The notes under the pieces: model-generated
What the model saw: only the letters and a program-made list of their open reading frames with translations
What the model was told of the DNA's origin: nothing
Database searches by the model: none
From: Pisolithus tinctorius
Lineage: Eukaryota; Basidiomycota; Agaricomycetes; Boletales; Pisolithaceae
DNA: 64,000 bases
Reading direction: 5' to 3'
NCBI GenBank assembly: GCA_024663395.1
Contig: JANFAH010000040.1
Location: forward strand, 124,001-188,000
Program-made: the position numbers and the translations under genes
Shown here: one piece after another, positions 58,756 to 64,000 of the stretch
Layout: each line of letters opens with the position of its first letter
Position numbering within the stretch: the stretch's first letter is position 1

Positions 58756-59398
58756 TGTAGGAAAAGTCCAAGTAGCTGTATAATACGAGCTAGATGGCTT
58801 AGATAACAACAATAAAAAATGAAGGGAATGAATTGTTCGTCCCAAGGGATTCTGGACTGTTGGGACTAGAAGGTGAGACCCAGGGCTTTGTAGCAGTAGT
58901 GTTTCGTGATGTGCATGGCATGGTCCGTGGAGCAGTACTGGCGATGTGAGCGGTGCGAGTGGTATATGTAGTTCGTGCGTGGTGGAATGCGAGACATGCA
59001 GTGTAGACAAAGTGGAAAAGAAACTCGTGGTGACCTTCCAAGTGCCAAAAGGTATCCTTCTGTACCTAAGTACAGGGCTTTATAGTCTGGGCAAACCTGG
59101 AACCTAAGTAAGACAGGGGACAGTAAAGGAAAGCTGCGCAACACAAGACAGGCTGAACAGAGGCCAAGGGTATACTACAAGCACTAAAGGAATAGAGACT
59201 GTGATAAGAAAAAGAGTCCAAGGAAAAACAACAACCGGAGCACAGCAGCCACAGGTATAGCACTGCACAAGAGGGAGCGAGGGCATGGGAAGGTAGTGCA
59301 TGAACAATGGTGAACGTGAGATGGGAGCGGACGTAACAGTAGTCACGGAACAGTTAATGATAGGGGCTCGTGCGTCCAGGGAATGCGGATTCCTTACA
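58756..59398 (-). repeat. LTR between two gypsy fragments
   Basis: Plus-strand ends TGTAGGAAAAGTCC (58756) and GGATTCCTTACA (59398). A TATAAAGCC box lies on the minus strand at about 59080. About 50 bp of pre-LTR internal sequence to the right (59399-59445, with GACTGTCCCTGGTCAGC) matches the tail of the element at 61725, so this is a 3' LTR. The 5-bp flanks differ (GGCGC, CCTGC), as expected for a truncated element. Confidence 0.75.
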
Positions 59399-59705
59399 CC
59401 TGCAGGGGACTTAGATGCTGACTGTCCCTGGTCAGCCACATGACATGGAGGACATGAACAGCTTGCCGTGTGGTGATGGCAATGGTGTGGTGCCGAGGGT
59501 TCGAGAACACCAGATGATTCCGCATAGAAGCGAAGCAAATGTGGAGCCGAGGAATGCGAGGAGACTGTTGAATGCTGCGAATAGGCATCCAGACCGATGA
59601 CATAAGCACCTCATGGCCGCTAAGTATATAATTGTTAGTGCGCGGCTCAATCCTTCGCATCGACTTGATTTTCTCCTCTCATCAATTGCCTCTATTGGTT
59701 CCATC

Positions 59706-60791
59706 ATGTCTGCCAACTGTGCCCCCTGTCTGTCCCAGCTCGTACACGCAGCCACCCCCAACCCGATTGAAGTGGAGAAGACCGCTTTAAAGGTGAAGTT
59801 CATCGTTGCCTCCATGGCTCTGGTCACTGAGGCGAGGTGCATCCCAGATGACAAGGAGGAGCTGTGGGAGGAGAAGGTCATGTGGATGCACCGATGGGAG
59901 GAGAGAACAGTAAGTGGGCAAGCCATCTGAGACCCATGGCATTGACTGTCTTCTAGGGGGAGGTGTACCCCATTGTCAAGCGTGGGCAAGAACTGGGCAT
60001 TGACACCAAGATAGATGCAGCGGATGGACCTGCTATTGTAGAGGCCAATGAGGCCTACGAGAGGTGGGTGGCCAAGGAGATTGCGCGCAGAATGGCCGAT
60101 GAAGACATGCGGATGGGCGAGGAGACTGTGCAGGCTGTCGGCGAGCAAGGTGCAAGTGTCACAGTGCCAGCAGTGACAGAGAAAATGTCGCATGTCGAGG
60201 TTGTAGCCCAGCCAGTTCAAAAGGTGAGTGTGCAGTTTGTATGATGCGGTAGCAGCTGACACTGGAGTCCCAAGCGATCGTGGCAGACGGTCGCTGAGAG
60301 CGAGGATGAGGACGAGCCAAAGATCGTCATCCCGCCTGGTTCTATTCTCCACAAGGTGCCCTGCACGCATTGCCTGGTCAGGAATGCTGCGTGCATGGGT
60401 CCCGCCAGCTGCACGTGCAACGGCTGCGTGCAGATGAAGCAAAGGTGCAAGAAGTCAATGAAGGCCGTGGGAAAGAGAGTGCAGGCAGGCGCATCAGTCG
60501 GTAAGTAGTGATCCCATCTCGGGAGGTGCGAAGTTAACAGTTCGCAGCCCAGGCTTCAAGGTCCACAAAGGCCAGCCCTTCCAAGAGGGCTGTTGATGAC
60601 GACGAGGTGGAAGTGGTCAAGAGCCACACGCGCGTGAAGGGGAAGGCACCAGTGTGTAGTCAGCTTGACACCAAGGTCGTGGCCAACCTCTTGCAGTCAC
60701 TGAGGCTGCGGAGTCGCAGGCTGCATACCTTCGCCTGCCGGTGTGCATCGATCAATTCACTGAAGCTCTGGAGAAGATTGGGGTGGAATAG
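59706..60791 (+). CDS. Small gene with fungal cysteine cluster, unknown function
   Basis: MSANCAPCLSQLVHAATPNP starts at 59706. Introns near 59909-59956, 60222-60285, 60501-60546 and 60657-60698 restore one frame to TAG 60789-60791. A Glu-rich middle (VAESEDEDEPKI) precedes a Cys cluster PCTHCLVRNAACMGPASCTC followed by NGCVQMKQRC, spaced somewhat like a Zn2Cys6 knot. The C-terminus is EAAESQAAYLRLPVCIDQF. It resembles small multi-copy proteins common near retroelements in Agaricomycetes. CpG is well kept, no stop. Nuclear or DNA-binding role is only a guess from the cluster. Confidence 0.6.
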
Positions 60792-60799
60792 GAACATTT

Positions 60800-61480
60800 G
60801 TAGTTAGTTCAGATTCATTGTACCGTCCCATCCGCATGTTGGCACATACCACACTAAATATACTGCTTTGCTTGCTTCTGTGCGAAGTTGCAAACGACTG
60901 GAAGTGCTTGAAGATGTTCTGCAGGACAGTGCGGCCGCAGTAGGATATGATGCATGGGGTACTGCCTGACTTGTCTTCTTCATGCAACTTTTGACTTCTC
61001 TCAACAGTAAGTCCTCGTGAAACGATCTTGATGGTAGGATGTGACAGATTCTTGAAGAGGAAGCGAAGGAACTGTTTATTGGGTAGCTAGGACGGTCTTT
61101 GTGTATCAATTGTAAGGAGACGGAAGGAGAATTGAAAGAAAAATAGATCAAGGGGCGCACGCTGACTGCGCGATCGAAGAGGAAATGCATGGGGTGGTTG
61201 CAAGGATCTGTGGTATAGGGTGGCCAAGGACGGCATCAGCGAGACTAGTAAGAGAGATAGGAGAGACGTTGTTTTGGCTATATACTTCTTTGGTGTTTTG
61301 TTATTTTTCTGGACGGTTTTGGACTTTTGTAAGCGGTTTTTATGTTTTTTGAGCGAGGACTAGCTATCAGTAGAATCACTGGACAAAACCTGGGGTGGAA
61401 TAGAGGTCTCCAGACGAAACCCAGGGTAAAACAGATAAAAGGAAACGAACTATGTCTGATATCGGGTGGATCAAGTGGTA
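60800..61480. other. Stretch without a gene, probable LTR remains
   Basis: No gene is seen. Sequence left of 61488 should be the 3' LTR of the following element, since the pre-LTR tail (GCTGACTGGGGACAGTCAGC on the minus strand, then a GTCCCCCACAGGGG tract) ends there, but an LTR end could not be found. Confidence 0.35.
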
Positions 61481-61724
61481 TGCTGGTCACCCCTGTGGGG
61501 GACTTTGAACGCTGACTGTCCCCAGTCAGCATGGGAGAAGGAACAAGTGTAGTAGAAGAAGCCATGGGGAGGCTGCAGAAAGAGGTATGGGTATCATGGG
61601 AGAAGAGGGTACGGGGGAATAGTGCAATGGACAAACTGTGGATACTGGAAAGGATGGATAGTCAGCTGTCCGAGCCAAAGGCCTCATCATCATCAGTGGG
61701 GTCATCCTCAGCCTCTTTGCAAAG

Positions 61725-64000
61725 TCAGTCCAGTTCTTCATCATCCAACCCAGTAATGCGAGTCACGGTTGCGTGGGTTTGAGACTGCGGGTGGTAAGGA
61801 AGTAAGCAGAATGCAGTGAAGCAGAGTTTGGAGATGGAGCCATCCAACTTGGCCAGCAGGTATGAACCCCCAGTGGTCCAACGAAGGATGACCATGGGAC
61901 CAGTGTACCGCAGCTTCGTCTTCTGGTTCAGCTCTTTCTCTACACAGGAGTTGCGAACAAGCACGAGGGCGCTGGGAGCAAAGTTATGGTCTTTAATGCG
62001 ATGCTGAAAGGTGGTTTCGAACTGCTGGATAGACTGGAAGCGTGTGCAGAGGACATTGCTGCGGATCTGGTCTAAGTCATCCTGATGCTTCTGTAACTGG
62101 CGCGCTCGCCAAGCTATCAGTTCTGTGGTAGTCAGTGGTGTCGCATCATTGCGGGATAGGGGTAAGAGGAAGGTAGCTTCAGCAAGGTCAAATGGGAACA
62201 GCAGTTCGACACCATGTACCATGAAATAAGGGGATAGACCCATGGATTTCAAGATGGTGACCCGCTTGGCCCAGAAGACGGAGTGCGCAATGGTGTGCCA
62301 GCAGCAATCATCATTCTCGCAGCTCTTCATGATAGCCTCATGAACATCATAGTGGCGATGCTCTACAATGCCGTTAGCCTGAGAGTTGTAAGGAGAGATA
62401 CAGATGTGGCAGATATGATATTGCACGGCTAGGGCATCTAAGGCTTGGACAAATGTGGGACCATTGTCAGTGACAATCTCAGTGAGCAGACCCCAGCGGC
62501 ATAGGACGTCCTTGAAGATGAAGGATGCGAGTGCAGTACTATTTTCCATGTGCAACATACACCATTCGGGATGTGAGGTGAGCATGCAATGAGCCTGTAT
62601 TATGTAGCGGTAGCCGCTGGCTTTGGGAATCAGCATCGTGTCAATGTGAGCTTTATGAAACAGGCCCCCTATCATGGGTACAGTGGGGGGGATATGAAGC
62701 TTCTGCGTCTGGCAGATCTGGCATTCATGACAAGTGTGGACATACCACTTCACATCCTTGACAAGAAGAGGCCACCAGAAGCGAAGGAGAAGGTGCATGC
62801 GGACCATGAAGACACCCTTGTGTCCAAGGTCATCATGCGCTTCTTTGATGAGATGATACTGCTTGGATTTGTCGACAACTAGCTGGTGCCATCCGTGCGG
62901 TTCTCTACGCCATAGATTGCCATCTAGGAGGAAGAAGCAGCTAGCCGAATTGAAGAAGGATGAGTACTGCGCATCAGTAAGGTCAGGAGGTCGCTTGCGG
63001 GTTGCGAGGAATGTGTGGATCATTTCTATCTTCGCTTTGTGTGCCCGAGCTTTCGCAGACTGTGGAATGGTAGGGGCGTCAGGGGTATTAGAAGGGTTAC
63101 TAGCATCAGCAGTCGCAGAGAATGCGAGATAAAAGGATGCAGGTGGCGGGAGGCTCGCCCAATGATAAGTGGGTGGTGGTAAGGAATGCTGATCTTGACT
63201 GGAAAGTGACATAGGAGGTGGGCAGTCATTGACAACCTGTGTAGAGAAAGAGTAAAAATGGTCTAGCCAATCCTCATGGTCATCATCCTCGGGCAGGTCA
63301 AGCTCTGACTGTGGATGGTGGGACAAGCCATCAGGGCCGGCATGCCTGTCTGTGGGAACGAGGACGAGTTTGAACAAGAAAAGGAGGACACCAGCAATCC
63401 AGCGATTGATCGTCGCATTAGGCTGCAGATCTGGGTTATTTATCATGCCCTTAATATACTTTGCATCTACCTCCACAGTGAAGTTAGTGAGACTGAAGAT
63501 GTATATGTGTACTGCATGCAACGCGTGGAAGAGACCGTACAACTCAAGCTTAGCCTGGGAGTAGCAGCTTTCCACTTCGTTGAGGGAGATGGATCCAAAG
63601 CGACTAGGATACCATCTGCTGTCTTCACCGAGCTGGTAGAGGATGTAGCCAACTGCGATGACTGAGGTGTCAACTGCTAAAATTACTTCATGACCGCACT
63701 CATAGTCAATCCTTTGGAGTGTGGGGGACTTGACAATTTCGTCCTTGAGTCATTGCATAGCAGCGCGTTGCAGTTCGTCCCATGTGAATGGTACGTCCTT
63801 CTGCGTGAGTGCAACTAGTGGCTGCGCAATCTTGGCGAAGTCTTTGATGAAGATGCATAGCACACCGCAGACACCAAGGAAACCGCGAACCTGTGTCAGG
63901 TTGTGGCACTCAGGCCAGTTGTGGATCTTCTGCACTTTGCTTTCTTCAGGAATGCGACCTTCAAAGGTGCACTTGTGGCCAACGATCACAGTGGACGGAG
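61725..64000 (-). pseudogene. pol: Gypsy RT end, RNase H and integrase, runs off right edge
   Basis: Minus-strand frame: GFLGVCGVLCIFIKDFAKIA (end of RT), TGA at 63752-63750, RNase H-like region, then integrase with finger HDDLGHKG...CHECQ, core HIDTML, TDNGPTF and NGIVEHRHYD (D, D, E all present), and a C-terminal region ending at 61725. Apart from the TGA after QRAAMQ (Arg usual) and the edge, the frame is open for 616 codons. Same clade as the fragments at 44038 and 57744. Confidence 0.85.

Noticed and set aside
59432..60442. A 336-codon minus-strand frame
   Set aside because: It is the antisense of the spliced plus-strand cysteine-cluster gene, which has consistent introns and a cleaner protein.

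Overview
The window looks like an Agaricomycete (Basidiomycota) genome segment dominated by transposable elements; species cannot be told. Evidence: spliceosomal introns of about 45-75 nt, fungal-type KDZ and Plavaka transposases, a TET/JBP-type oxygenase remnant, a BTB/POZ fragment, a DUF2235 hydrolase, Ty3/gypsy elements with chromodomains, and strong CpG decay. I see no rRNA, tRNA, CRISPR or bacterial operon structure.

Layout. 1-7 kb: minus-strand Ty3/gypsy element (3' LTR 863-1689, pol, partial gag) truncated at its 5' end, inserted in older coding debris and itself hit by a solo LTR (1705-2418, target duplication CTTAG). 7-12 kb: a spliced host-like gene of unknown function, a broken TET/JBP dioxygenase gene, and a 42-bp satellite organised in 168-bp higher-order units. 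12-15 kb: BTB/POZ pseudogene fragment and a DUF2235 serine-hydrolase gene whose catalytic serine lies on a 9-nt microexon. 15.5-20.3 kb: complete-looking KDZ (CxC5/CxC6) transposase and a convergent cysteine-cluster gene. 20.4-23.6 kb: nothing recognised with confidence. 23.87-29.91 kb: a Plavaka (CACTA-like) transposase with two further genes, possibly one element bounded by CACT-type inverted ends. 30.0-31.4 kb: a P-loop GTPase pseudogene.

30.8-48.9 kb is almost free of CpG: an 82-bp satellite (31.6-37.6 kb) invaded by a 1.57-kb Tc1/mariner-like palindrome, then retroelement ruins and a second solo LTR. 48.85-54.06 kb: another minus-strand gypsy element that still keeps some CpG. 54.7-55.2 kb: seven 65-bp hairpin repeats. 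55.4-57.7 kb: a 2.3-kb palindrome whose flanks are packed with CACATG/CACGTG octamers. 57.7-64 kb: gypsy pol fragments, an LTR, a small intron-containing gene with a cysteine cluster, and an RNase H/integrase gene running off the right edge.

A theme joins the parts. Most premature stops I could place in otherwise open frames are TGA where CGA is the likely ancestor, and paired LTR copies differ mainly by CpG to TpG/CpA changes. This points to 5-methylcytosine-driven decay (RIP-like or deamination), in a window that also holds a dead copy of the enzyme family that oxidises 5-methylcytosine.
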